From NCBI RefSeq assembly GCF_030378165.1, contig NZ_CP119766.1, forward strand, positions 5,890,001 to 5,954,000: DNA of 64,000 bases. Reading direction: 5' to 3'. The first letter of the stretch is position 1, and each line of letters opens with the position of its first letter. The notes beneath the pieces are model-generated. The model was not told the origin of the DNA. It searched no databases and worked only from the letters and a program-made list of their open reading frames with translations. Below, piece by piece: positions 1 through 7,566 of this stretch. The stretch is from Flavobacterium panacagri. GTDB lineage: Bacteria > Bacteroidota > Bacteroidia > Flavobacteriales > Flavobacteriaceae. A program made the position numbers and the translations under genes.

Positions 1-554
1 GAAGCTGGATCACTTCCCATATTTTGTCTCACAATTGGTACATCTACTCTATCAGCCCAAACCTGTAATTGATCAATTGCTGCTGCACGAAAAGTATCTG
101 CTGCACCTAAAACTACCTTATGTCCAGCTTTTTTAAATTGATAAGCCAATTTTCCAATTGTTGTTGTTTTCCCTACTCCATTAACACCAACAACCATTAA
201 AACATAAGGTTTTTTATCTTTTGGAATTTCAAATTCTGTCGCTTCGCCAGTATTCGTTTCAGACAACAAAGCTCCTATTTCGTCTCTTAGAATTTGGTTT
301 AACTCTTCTGTTCCTAAATATTTATCTTCGGCAACACGTTTTTCAATTCTTTCAATGATTTTTAATGTCGTATTTACTCCAACATCTGAACCTACAAGAA
401 CTTCCTCCAGATCATCTAAAACATCATCATCGACTTTAGATTTTCCAGCAACAGCTTTGCTTAGCTTCGAGAAAAAAGTAGTTTTTGTTTTTTCAAGACC
501 TTTGTCTAAAGTCTCTTTTTTTTCGGTAGAGAATAATTTTTTAAAAAAACTCAT
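1..554 (-). CDS. ftsY: Signal recognition particle receptor FtsY (3' end cut by window)
   Basis: FtsY is the membrane-associated SRP receptor GTPase that docks ribosome-SRP complexes at the Sec translocon. Reading leftward from an ATG at 554, the product begins MSFFKKLFSTEKKE. It has the helical N domain and then the G-domain P-loop GVNGVGKTTTIGKLA and the DTFRAAA motif, both diagnostic of SRP GTPases. The acidic A region before the N domain is very short, as in many Bacteroidota. About 184 codons are present; the rest lies left of base 1. A hairpin at 693-722 separates it from the ribosomal protein genes upstream, and a candidate -7 box lies at 677-684. Confidence 0.96.
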   Translation of the reverse strand, partial: MSFFKKLFSTEKKETLDKGLEKTKTTFFSKLSKAVAGKSKVDDDVLDDLEEVLVGSDVGVNTTLKIIERIEKRVAEDKYLGTEELNQILRDEIGALLSETNTGEATEFEIPKDKKPYVLMVVGVNGVGKTTTIGKLAYQFKKAGHKVVLGAADTFRAAAIDQLQVWADRVDVPIVRQNMGSDPA

Positions 555-676
555 TTTTTGTAGATTATTAGATTTACTAGATTTCTCGATTATCAGACAA
601 GAAATCCAAATCTTTAAAGAAAGTGCAATTGTTTTTCGAAAAAAGCCTAATTGTTACGATTCTTTAAATTTTTAGA

Positions 677-684
677 CAAATATA
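677..684 (-). promoter_or_regulatory. Candidate -7 promoter box for ftsY
   Basis: Read on the minus strand this is TATATTTG, matching the Bacteroidota -7 consensus TAnnTTTG. It lies about 120 bases before the ftsY start and just beyond the terminator of the preceding ribosomal operon. No -33 TTG was found at the usual spacing, so it is only a candidate. Confidence 0.45.
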
Positions 685-692
685 GGTAATAA

Positions 693-722
693 AAAAGCTA
701 CTTCCGAAAGAAAGTAGCTTTT
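693..722 (-). terminator. Hairpin terminator after the DUF4295 gene
   Basis: Two 11-base arms (693-703 and 712-722, core AAGCTACTT/AAGTAGCTT) form a perfect stem. On the minus strand the stem is followed by a run of T. It lies 20 bases past the stop of the DUF4295 gene and should end the rpmB-rpmG-DUF4295 transcript. Confidence 0.8.
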
Positions 723-741
723 CTATATACTGTAAATGTAA

Positions 742-894
742 TTATTTCTTTTTCAAGAATTCATCAACTTCTTCAGGAGCCATAATAGATTCTACGAATG
801 TATATGCACCAGTTTTAGGAGATTTTACCATTTTGATGGCTTTTGATAATCTCTTAGAAGATGTTTGTAACGATGCTACGGTTTTCTTTGCCAT
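742..894 (-). CDS. DUF4295 small ribosome-associated protein (50 aa)
   Basis: A 50-residue basic protein starting MAKKTVASLQTSSKRLSKAIK and ending FLKKK; the start is the ATG at 894. It matches the DUF4295 family, which sits directly downstream of rpmG in Bacteroidota. I recall that the Flavobacterium johnsoniae ribosome structure assigned this family as a phylum-specific large-subunit protein (bL38); that is memory, not something the sequence shows. It is the last gene of the rpmB-rpmG-DUF4295 unit. Its size, lysine content and position all fit a structural ribosomal role. Confidence 0.9.
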   Translation of the reverse strand: MAKKTVASLQTSSKRLSKAIKMVKSPKTGAYTFVESIMAPEEVDEFLKKK

Positions 895-967
895 GATTCA
901 AATGTTTTGGAATTCAATAAATCTTCAAATGAAAAACCATTTGAGATTTTATCAAAATCTCTAATTA

Positions 968-1150
968 TTACTTAATTTCTTTGTGAACAGTTACTCTTTT
1001 TAAGATTGGATTAAATTTTTTAATCTCTAATCTGTCTGGAGTATTTTTTTTGTTCTTAGTTGTAATATATCTAGAAGTTCCTGGAACACCAGAAGTCTTG
1101 TGCTCAGTACATTCTAAAATTACTTGGATTCTATTACCTTTCTTTGCCAT
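968..1150 (-). CDS. rpmG: 50S ribosomal protein bL33
   Basis: bL33 is a small protein of the large ribosomal subunit near the E site. The 60-residue product begins [18 protein letters not shown] and contains the family signature [20 protein letters not shown], ending HKEIK. It has one cysteine (C14) and lacks the two CxxC pairs, so it is the zinc-independent form. It lies 28 bases after rpmB and 73 bases before the DUF4295 gene, all on the minus strand, and is probably co-transcribed with both. Confidence 0.97.
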
Positions 1151-1177
1151 CTTGCTATATATTTATTTAGGAAAAGA

Positions 1178-1414
1178 TTATTTGATAAATCCTTCTGACT
1201 GCGCTTTTTTCAAAACTGCAGTGATTCCATTTTTATTAATTGTTTTTATCGTAGATGCTGCTACTCTAAGAGTAATCCATCTATCTTCTTCCGGAAGATA
1301 AAAACGCTTTTTAACTAAGTTTACAGAAAACTTTCTCTTAGTTTTGTTCATAGCGTGAGAAACGTTATTTCCTACCATCGCTCTTTTACCTGTAAGGTCA
1401 CAAACTCTTGACAT
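1178..1414 (-). CDS. rpmB: 50S ribosomal protein bL28
   Basis: bL28 is a structural protein of the large ribosomal subunit. The 78-residue product begins [21 protein letters not shown] and carries the typical [11 protein letters not shown] and [13 protein letters not shown] segments. Only one cysteine (C5) is present, so the zinc-ribbon form is excluded, matching the zinc-free rpmG next door. It is the first gene of the ribosomal unit. The stretch between it and cinA (1415-1485) holds no other gene and no clear promoter. Confidence 0.97.
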   Translation of the reverse strand: MSRVCDLTGKRAMVGNNVSHAMNKTKRKFSVNLVKKRFYLPEEDRWITLRVAASTIKTINKNGITAVLKKAQSEGFIK

Positions 1415-1485
1415 TATACTTATCTTTTATCGTTATTCAAAATCAGGGTGCAAAGAAAAGAAAAATAAACCATTGTAGCAAAAAA

Positions 1486-2739
1486 TTATTGCACAAATTT
1501 TAAAATTTCTTTCTGCAATATTTCTAAACTCTTAACTGTTGCCCTATCTACCACTTTTTCACGAGGTTGTCCGAAGTTAAATTCTTCCACAATTACCTCT
1601 GTTGGGGTCGCCAAAGCGATAAAAACAGTACCAATTTCGGCATCAGAATCTCCTTTTGAAGGTCCCGCGTTACCTGTCGTAGCTATCCCATAATCCGTTT
1701 GCAGTAACTTTTTCACATTCAAAGCCATAGACGACGCGACTTCCGCACTTACAACAGAATGTTTGGCTACCAACTCTTCTGGAACTCCAAGCACATTTAT
1801 TTTAGCTTCGGTTGCATAAGAAACGACACTTCCTTTAAAATAACTGGAAGCTCCAGGAACAGCAGACAATAACGAGGCTACTCTTCCGCCAGTAAAACTT
1901 TCTGCTGTTGAAACCGTTTTATGCTGTTTAGTCAAAATTTTTCCAACTACTGATTCTAATGTTTCGTTTTCTTCATACCCCACAATTATATCATGAATTA
2001 TTAAATCTAACGAACGCACATTTTCATCAATTGCCGCTTCTAAAACTTCTTTATCCACTCCTCTAGCTGTTAATCTTAAGCGAACTCGGCCTGGATTTGG
2101 CAGATAAGCCAGTTTTATAAATTCTGGAAGATTATTTTCCCAATGCTCAATACGTTCTGCAACTAAACTTTCACCCTGACCATAAGTCAAAATGGTTTTA
2201 TGAATGATATATGGACGCTTATATTCTTTAACTATCTTAGGAATAATTTCTTCTTCAACCAGATATTTCATTTCGTAAGGAACTCCCGGAAGCGAAATAA
2301 AAACAGTATTTTCTTTCTTCATCCACATGCCCGGCGCCGTTCCAACTTTATTTGGCAGTACAGTACAAGTTGACGGCACTAAAGCTTGATCTTTATTTAA
2401 TTGAGAAATCGGTCTTTTGTAAAAACCTTCTATTAATTCGGTAACATGTGCCAAAACTTCTGGATTTACAACCAGTTTATCATCAAAGTATTCACAGAAC
2501 GTTTTTTTAGTCACATCATCTTTAGTTGGCCCCAGTCCGCCTGTAACTATTACAACATCAACTTTGTTCTGCAACTGAGTAAAAGTGTCTAAAATATGCT
2601 TTTTGTCATCGCTAATCGATAGCATTTCTGCTACCTCAACTCCAATTCTATCTAATGATTTAGCAATAAAAGCTGAATTTGTATCTACGATTTGACCAAT
2701 TAGAATTTCATCTCCAATTGTTATGATTGCTGCTTTCAT
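1486..2739 (-). CDS. cinA: CinA-family nicotinamide-nucleotide amidase
   Basis: CinA proteins remove pyrophosphate from ADP-ribose-type compounds through the N-terminal domain and deamidate nicotinamide mononucleotide through the C-terminal PncC domain, recycling pyridine nucleotides. The 417-residue length is normal for the two-domain form. The MoCF-like domain shows [17 protein letters not shown] and [11 protein letters not shown]. The PncC-like domain shows [15 protein letters not shown] and [11 protein letters not shown]; phenylalanine replaces the usual cysteine in AESCTGG, but the serine is kept. It follows the ribosomal genes on the same strand, an order I associate with Bacteroidota. 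The older name competence-damage protein says little about function here. Confidence 0.93.
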   Translation of the reverse strand: MKAAIITIGDEILIGQIVDTNSAFIAKSLDRIGVEVAEMLSISDDKKHILDTFTQLQNKVDVVIVTGGLGPTKDDVTKKTFCEYFDDKLVVNPEVLAHVTELIEGFYKRPISQLNKDQALVPSTCTVLPNKVGTAPGMWMKKENTVFISLPGVPYEMKYLVEEEIIPKIVKEYKRPYIIHKTILTYGQGESLVAERIEHWENNLPEFIKLAYLPNPGRVRLRLTARGVDKEVLEAAIDENVRSLDLIIHDIIVGYEENETLESVVGKILTKQHKTVSTAESFTGGRVASLLSAVPGASSYFKGSVVSYATEAKINVLGVPEELVAKHSVVSAEVASSMALNVKKLLQTDYGIATTGNAGPSKGDSDAEIGTVFIALATPTEVIVEEFNFGQPREKVVDRATVKSLEILQKEILKFVQ

Positions 2740-2847
2740 ATTTATTTTAAGGAAATTTTCACCTGATTCAAACAGGTTTTATTAGGAAGAGAATCCAATA
2801 CTTGAATCTGATTTTACAGAAACAGTATCTTTAAAACTAGAAAACAA

Positions 2848-2880
2848 AACCCAATCCTTTATCAAAATAAGAATTGGGTT
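2848..2880 (-). terminator. Hairpin terminator after the Hpt gene
   Basis: Arms AACCCAAT (2848-2855) and ATTGGGTT (2873-2880) pair, and on the minus strand the stem runs into a T-rich tract. It lies 12 bases past the Hpt stop codon. This separates the FAH-Hpt unit from cinA. Confidence 0.75.
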
Positions 2881-2891
2881 CTATTTGCATT

Positions 2892-3236
2892 TTACAAATC
2901 AAAGTCTTTTTTTATCTCTTTGATTGCTTCTTTTACTTGCACTTTAATACTTTTAAAAGTTTCAATAATATCTTTTTTCTTGCCTTCTGCTTTTGTCCAA
3001 GCTTCTACTTGAAGGATTTCTTCAAATGCCACATTCAAACCCATTAAATCTAATGTTGGCTTAATTTTGTGCGCATAAGAATAGGCATATTTATGATCCT
3101 TTTTCTTAATTCCTTCTTTAATTTGTTTTAAATCTTCCGGAACTTCTGTAACAAATAAAGTTAAAATCTGATTTACAAATTCAGGATCGTTATCTGAAAG
3201 CGCATACACTTTCGAAAGGTTATACTTTAAAGCCAT
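2892..3236 (-). CDS. Hpt (histidine phosphotransfer) domain protein
   Basis: A stand-alone 114-residue four-helix Hpt protein, the type that shuttles phosphoryl groups between response-regulator receiver domains. The segment SYAHKIKPTLDLMGL contains the expected phospho-accepting histidine, H56, followed by lysine and the hydrophobic helix typical of the family. No kinase or receiver gene is adjacent, so its partners must be encoded elsewhere. Its ATG overlaps the stop codon of the upstream FAH gene by one base (TAATG), so the two are translationally coupled and share a transcript. Why a hydrolase is coupled to an Hpt protein is unclear. Confidence 0.85.
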   Translation of the reverse strand: MALKYNLSKVYALSDNDPEFVNQILTLFVTEVPEDLKQIKEGIKKKDHKYAYSYAHKIKPTLDLMGLNVAFEEILQVEAWTKAEGKKKDIIETFKSIKVQVKEAIKEIKKDFDL

Positions 3237-3847
3237 TATTTTACTTGTATTCTGAATAATTTTTTATCTTCTAAAAAGCCTTCTAAAACATCATTTGGTT
3301 TTACAGCCGAAACACCAGCTGGTGTTCCTGTAAAAATTATATCTCCAATTTTTAATGTAAAAAACTGAGAGACGTGCGAAATTAATTCATCAATCTTCCA
3401 AAGCATCATGCTTGAATTTCCTTTTTGAACTGTTTCTCCATTTGTTTTCAATTCAAAATTAAGGTTTTCCATAGAAAGAAAATCTGTTTTTGGTAAAAAA
3501 TCACCAATAACCGCCGAACCGTCAAACGCTTTGGCTTTTTCCCACGGAAGCCCTTTTTCTTTTAATTTACTCTGTAAATCCCTCGCTGTAAAATCGATCC
3601 CAACACTAATCTCATCATAATATTTATGAGCAAATTTTGGTTCGATGTATTTTCCAACTTTATTAATCTTTACAATTATTTCTATTTCATGATGAACATC
3701 CTCAGAAAACTCCGGAATCACAAACGGATGTTGTTTCAGCAATACCGCAGAATCGGGTTTCATAAAAACTACCGGCTCACTCGGACGTTCGTTCTTTAAT
3801 TCTTCTATATGATTGGCATAATTCCTGCCGACACAGATAATCTTCAT
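3236..3847 (-). CDS. Fumarylacetoacetate hydrolase (FAH) family protein
   Basis: A 203-residue member of the FAH fold, whose enzymes hydrolyse or decarboxylate C-C bonds in beta-dicarbonyl acids with a divalent metal. It begins MKIICVGRNYANHIEELKNE. It shows the metal-ligand pattern HHEIEI (E54, E56), VGIDFTARDLQ and the C-terminal GDIIFTGTPAGV. Its length resembles the small YcgM/FAHD1-type members (acylpyruvase or oxaloacetate decarboxylase-like), but the substrate cannot be read from sequence. It overlaps the Hpt gene by one base. An inverted, heptad-periodic repeat lies just upstream (3856-3930). Confidence 0.9.
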   Translation of the reverse strand: MKIICVGRNYANHIEELKNERPSEPVVFMKPDSAVLLKQHPFVIPEFSEDVHHEIEIIVKINKVGKYIEPKFAHKYYDEISVGIDFTARDLQSKLKEKGLPWEKAKAFDGSAVIGDFLPKTDFLSMENLNFELKTNGETVQKGNSSMMLWKIDELISHVSQFFTLKIGDIIFTGTPAGVSAVKPNDVLEGFLEDKKLFRIQVK

Positions 3848-3855
3848 TATTATTT

Positions 3856-3930
3856 AGTGTTCAGTTTTCAGTTTTTAGTATTCAGCAAAACCTATAGCAT
3901 TCAAAGACTGAACACTAAAAACTGAACACT
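3856..3930. repeat. Inverted repeat built from 7-bp units
   Basis: The left arm (3856-3885) is four near-identical 7-mers of the form GTGTTCA / GTTTTCA / GTTTTTA / GTATTCA. The right arm (3908-3930) is the reverse complement of three such units, so the left arm carries one extra 7-mer. It lies between the FAH gene and the exonuclease gene, both on the minus strand. Confidence 0.75.
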
Positions 3931-3937
3931 GCATACT

Positions 3938-4708
3938 TTACTTTGTGTTTAATTTTCTCAATTTAATTGCTGTCAAAACTTTTTTGGTATACAAAGGAAA
4001 ATCAGCATTTTGAATCCAGCTGAAATAACCAGGCTCTGACTCCAAAACTTTTTCCACTTTTGCCCCTTTGTGCTTGCCAAAAGTAAAAATTTCTTCGTCA
4101 TCTTTATCAAAAGCAATCATTCCAGCAAAATCAGCGATTTTTTTACGAGTTGTAAATTCAGATAAAGCCTTCATATCATTTTCCAATTCCGGATAACGAT
4201 CTAACTGTGCTTTCAGAATTTCATAAGTCGCCATAGTATCCGCTTCAGCTGAATGGGCATTATCTAAACTTTTTCCACAATAAAATTTCAAAGCAGCACT
4301 AAGAGTTCGCTCTTCCATTTTATGAAAAATAGTCTGCACATCTACAGAAACTTTATTTTTCATATCAAAATCAACTCCTGCACGAAGCAATTCTTCTGCT
4401 AAAAGCGGAATATCAAAACGATCTGAGTTAAATCCTCCCAAATCGCTGTCTTTAATCATATTATGAATATGTGACGCTAATTCTGCAAAGGTTGGTTCGT
4501 TTGCTACTTTTTCATCAGTGATGCCATGTACCGCAGTAGTTTGCGGCGGAATTGGAATTGTTGGATTAACCAACCAGGTTTTACTTTCTTTGTTTCCGTT
4601 AGGAAAAACTTTGAATATTGAAATTTCTACGATTCTATCTTTACCGATATCAATTCCCGTTGTTTCGAGATCAAAAAAGCAAATTGGTTTGTTAAGTTTT
4701 AATTCCAT
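3938..4708 (-). CDS. DEDDh 3'-5' exonuclease (DnaQ/ExoX-like)
   Basis: A 256-residue 3'-5' exonuclease of the DnaQ superfamily, probably acting in DNA repair or end trimming. The four DEDDh motifs are visible: FFDLETTGI (Exo I, residues 12-20), GITDEKV, GGFNSDRFDIPLL (Exo II) and NAHSAEADTMAT (Exo III, with His and Asp). After the nuclease fold a C-terminal segment with FTFGKHKGAKVEKVL and YFSWI resembles the small tail seen in ExoX-like proteins. It is too short to be a polymerase and stands apart from replication genes, so a replicative proofreading role is unlikely. A candidate -7 box precedes it at 4729-4736. Confidence 0.9.
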   Translation of the reverse strand: MELKLNKPICFFDLETTGIDIGKDRIVEISIFKVFPNGNKESKTWLVNPTIPIPPQTTAVHGITDEKVANEPTFAELASHIHNMIKDSDLGGFNSDRFDIPLLAEELLRAGVDFDMKNKVSVDVQTIFHKMEERTLSAALKFYCGKSLDNAHSAEADTMATYEILKAQLDRYPELENDMKALSEFTTRKKIADFAGMIAFDKDDEEIFTFGKHKGAKVEKVLESEPGYFSWIQNADFPLYTKKVLTAIKLRKLNTK

Positions 4709-4728
4709 TTCTAATTTTTATAAGTCTA

Positions 4729-4736
4729 CAAATGTA
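4729..4736 (-). promoter_or_regulatory. Candidate -7 promoter box for the exonuclease gene
   Basis: Minus-strand TACATTTG matches TAnnTTTG and lies about 20 bases before the ATG at 4708. No clear -33 element was found at the usual spacing. Confidence 0.5.
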
Positions 4737-4878
4737 ATTTTTAAAGCCGAATATCCTCCTTTATTCTCGTTTTTTTTGTCGAAAAAAGCTTTCATTTAAC
4801 GATTTTAACTTTTAAGAAATACATCAATAACAAGTTAAAGTATTACCACCTAACGCTTTTCTTACAAAACACAAAAAA

Positions 4879-4909
4879 AAATCCGATTAGTCATAAACTA
4901 ATCGGATTT
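4879..4909 (-). terminator. Hairpin terminator after the E2 gene
   Basis: A perfect 12-bp stem (4879-4890 with 4898-4909, core ATCCGATTAG) with a 7-base loop. It is followed on the minus strand by a run of nine T. It lies 22 bases downstream of the E2 stop codon. Confidence 0.85.
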
Positions 4910-4930
4910 GAAATATTTTTATAATTGACT

Positions 4931-6286
4931 TTAGAAATCTCTATCCACATCAAAAGCTTCTAAATATTCTGCTACTCGTTTCACAAAACTTCCTCCCAAT
5001 GCTCCATCTACCACTCTATGATCATAAGAATGAGACAAGAACATTTTCTGGCGAATTCCAATAAAATCTCCCTCAGGAGTTTCGATAACAGCAGGCACTT
5101 TACGAATTGCTCCAAGAGCTAAAATTCCAACCTGAGGTTGATTAATAATTGGCGTTCCGAAAACACTTCCAAAAGTACCAACGTTCGTCACCGTGTAAGT
5201 TCCGCCTTGTGTATCGTCTGGTTTTAGTTTTCCAGCTTTTGCACGGTTTCCTAAATCGTTAACCGCTTTTGCCATTCCAACCAAATTCAACTGATCTGCA
5301 TTTTTAATTACAGGAACAATTAAATTTCCGTTTGGTAACGCTGCCGCCATTCCTAAATTGATATTTTTCTTTTTAATGATATAATCCCCGTCAACAGAAA
5401 TATTCATTCCAGGAAAATCTTTTAAGGCTTTAGCAACCGCTTCCATCATAATTGGCGTAAAAGTCAATTTCTCACCTTCTCTCTTTTCGAAAGCCGTTTT
5501 TACCTTATCTCTCCATTTTACAATATTGGTTACGTCAACTTCAATAAATGACTGAACATGAGCAGAAGTCTGAACTGAAGCCGTCATATAACCTGAAATC
5601 AGTTTACGCATTCTGTCCATCTCTACAATTTCGTCGCCTCCATTTACAGAAACCGGAACAGCCTGCTGGCTTTTTTGAGCAACTGGCTCAACTGCTTTAG
5701 GAGTTTCAGTTTTTGGAGTTTCTGCAACTACTTTTGGAGCTTCTTCAACCGCTTGTGGCGTTTGCACTACTCCAGATTTGCGATCTTCTATATATTTTAA
5801 AATATCTTCTTTAGTAACACGTCCGTCTTTTCCTGAACCTGCAATATTTTCAAGTTCGTTTAAAGTAACGTTTTCTTCTTTTGCGATATTTTTTACTAGC
5901 GGAGAAAAGAATTTATCTGAACCTGAAAAATCTGTACTTGCTACAGTTTCTTGTACTGTTTCAATAGTTTTTTCAATTTCAACTGCTTCAGCCGGAGCTA
6001 CAGTTTCTTCTACTGAAATTGTTTCTGTAATCACCGCTTCACCACCTTCAGTTTCAATAATGGCAATAGTCTGCCCTACTTGTACTAAATCATCTTTACC
6101 AAACAATTGCTCAACTAAAATTCCTGATACTTCGCTAGGCACTTCACTATCAACTTTATCGGTTGCAATTTCGAGTACCGCTTCATCAGCTTCAATTTTG
6201 TCTCCAACTTCTTTCAACCAATTTGTAATAGTTGCTTCAGCGACGCTTTCTCCCATTTTTGGAAGCTTTAATTCAAATCTTGCCAT
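4931..6286 (-). CDS. 2-oxo acid dehydrogenase complex E2 (dihydrolipoyl acyltransferase)
   Basis: The E2 core transfers acyl groups from a lipoyl arm to CoA in a 2-oxo acid dehydrogenase complex. In the 451 residues I see a lipoyl domain at about 3-76 with the lipoylated lysine K44 in TDKVDSEVP, an E3-binding domain at about 126-165, and an Ala/Pro/Glu-rich linker. The catalytic domain follows from about 220 and ends with HRVVDG (H423, D427). The sequence resembles the branched-chain type more than pyruvate E2, but this is a family impression. No E1 or E3 gene is adjacent. It is flanked by its own terminator and stands as a single-gene unit. Confidence 0.93.
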   Translation of the reverse strand: MARFELKLPKMGESVAEATITNWLKEVGDKIEADEAVLEIATDKVDSEVPSEVSGILVEQLFGKDDLVQVGQTIAIIETEGGEAVITETISVEETVAPAEAVEIEKTIETVQETVASTDFSGSDKFFSPLVKNIAKEENVTLNELENIAGSGKDGRVTKEDILKYIEDRKSGVVQTPQAVEEAPKVVAETPKTETPKAVEPVAQKSQQAVPVSVNGGDEIVEMDRMRKLISGYMTASVQTSAHVQSFIEVDVTNIVKWRDKVKTAFEKREGEKLTFTPIMMEAVAKALKDFPGMNISVDGDYIIKKKNINLGMAAALPNGNLIVPVIKNADQLNLVGMAKAVNDLGNRAKAGKLKPDDTQGGTYTVTNVGTFGSVFGTPIINQPQVGILALGAIRKVPAVIETPEGDFIGIRQKMFLSHSYDHRVVDGALGGSFVKRVAEYLEAFDVDRDF

Positions 6287-6370
6287 ATTGTTAATCTAAA
6301 AGATGTTTTTGATTTTCAGATTGCGAAATTAACGAATATTTTAAACATAAATTACACTTAATATAATTTT

Positions 6371-7534
6371 TTACTCAATTTTTATAATTTGCCCTCTGTC
6401 ATTTCTTGAATTGCTTCCAATAATAAAACCCGCATTTTTGGGAAATATTTTAAAAGTAACCTTCTTATCTTTAAGAGTTTCTATGATTTCGATACATTTT
6501 TTGAATGAAATATAGTGATTATCCAAAATGATCTCTGCCTTTTTACCCTTTAAAATCAGGCACGAATTTACCATTTTTTCCTCTTTGAATTCTAAAAAAC
6601 CAACTTTATTTTCCAAAATCGAAGCCAGTTTTTTAGCGAAATTCTCATTTTCGGAGCATAAAAAATAGCTTTCCGGTAACGGATTCTCTTTTGGTTTTCC
6701 CTGAAACATTTTAGCAAATGAAAACAAAAATGTCCCAATTTTAATAAAAAGGCTAAAGAACCAGGATTTCTTAAAATGCTTCTGATAAAAGAAATTCATT
6801 GATTCCTGAAATCGTTTCATGTACTGCTCATCTTTTATCGTGCTTTCTCCTTTATAATGCAGAACTGTTGTTTCGTGAAAATAAAAATTAGCTTTTTCTA
6901 AAAGCAATGCACGATACGACAAATCGATATCATCTGCATACATAAAACAATCTTCGTCGAAACCGTTTAAATCTTCATAAAGTTTACTTTCTAAAAACAT
7001 AAAAGCCCCAACCAGAATTTCTACTTTTCCGGTTTCGTTTTGATTTAAATGCTGAGCGTAATATTGATTGAAAAGTTTTGTTTTAGGAAATATTTTATAC
7101 AAACTGAAAATCTTCGTAAAGGCAACCCATGGTGTCGGTATTCCTCTTTTACTTTCAGGCAAAAAATCGCCTGTTCCATCAATCAGTTTACAGCCAATGA
7201 TTCCGAGATTATTTTGCCTTTCGGCGAAAGCCAGAATCTTCAAGAATGTATCTTCAGCCACAACAGTATCGGGATTTAAAATACAAATGTACTTTCCTTT
7301 CGCTTGACGAAAACCAATATTATTTCCTTTTGGGAAACCGAAATTTTCTTCGTTTTGAATTAATTTTACATCCGGAAATCTCTCTTTCATCATCGAAACA
7401 CTCTCGTCTGATGAATTATTATCCACAACAATAATTTCTGCCTCAATCGTTGTGATTGCTTCCTGAACACTTAAAACGCATTGTTCGAGAAAGTAACGCA
7501 CATTATAATTGAGAATAATAATCGATAATTGCAT
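6371..7534 (-). CDS. Family 2 glycosyltransferase with C-terminal extension
   Basis: A GT-A glycosyltransferase related to WbbL/rhamnosyltransferases of cell-surface glycan synthesis. From the chosen ATG (7534) it begins MQLSIIILNYNVRYFLEQCV and shows IIVVDNNSSDES, NFGFPKGNNIGF, LNPDTVV (DXD position) and FMYADDIDLSYRALL. A longer reading to 7603 would run into the 3' end of the next gene, so the internal ATG is preferred. A hydrophobic segment (FSLFIKIGTFLFSF) follows the catalytic part. About 90 further residues, ending IIGSNSRNDRGQIIKIE, belong to no domain I can name. The target glycan is unknown. Confidence 0.88.
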   Translation of the reverse strand: MQLSIIILNYNVRYFLEQCVLSVQEAITTIEAEIIVVDNNSSDESVSMMKERFPDVKLIQNEENFGFPKGNNIGFRQAKGKYICILNPDTVVAEDTFLKILAFAERQNNLGIIGCKLIDGTGDFLPESKRGIPTPWVAFTKIFSLYKIFPKTKLFNQYYAQHLNQNETGKVEILVGAFMFLESKLYEDLNGFDEDCFMYADDIDLSYRALLLEKANFYFHETTVLHYKGESTIKDEQYMKRFQESMNFFYQKHFKKSWFFSLFIKIGTFLFSFAKMFQGKPKENPLPESYFLCSENENFAKKLASILENKVGFLEFKEEKMVNSCLILKGKKAEIILDNHYISFKKCIEIIETLKDKKVTFKIFPKNAGFIIGSNSRNDRGQIIKIE

Positions 7535-7566
7535 GTAAAATTGATCTTGTAGATTTTGGGCGAAAG

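Noticed and set aside
5778..6299. 173-codon plus-strand ORF opposite the E2 gene
   Set aside because: Its composition (Ser/Thr/Ile-rich) is that of an antisense shadow of the lipoyl and linker region. The minus-strand E2 is a full-length recognised protein.
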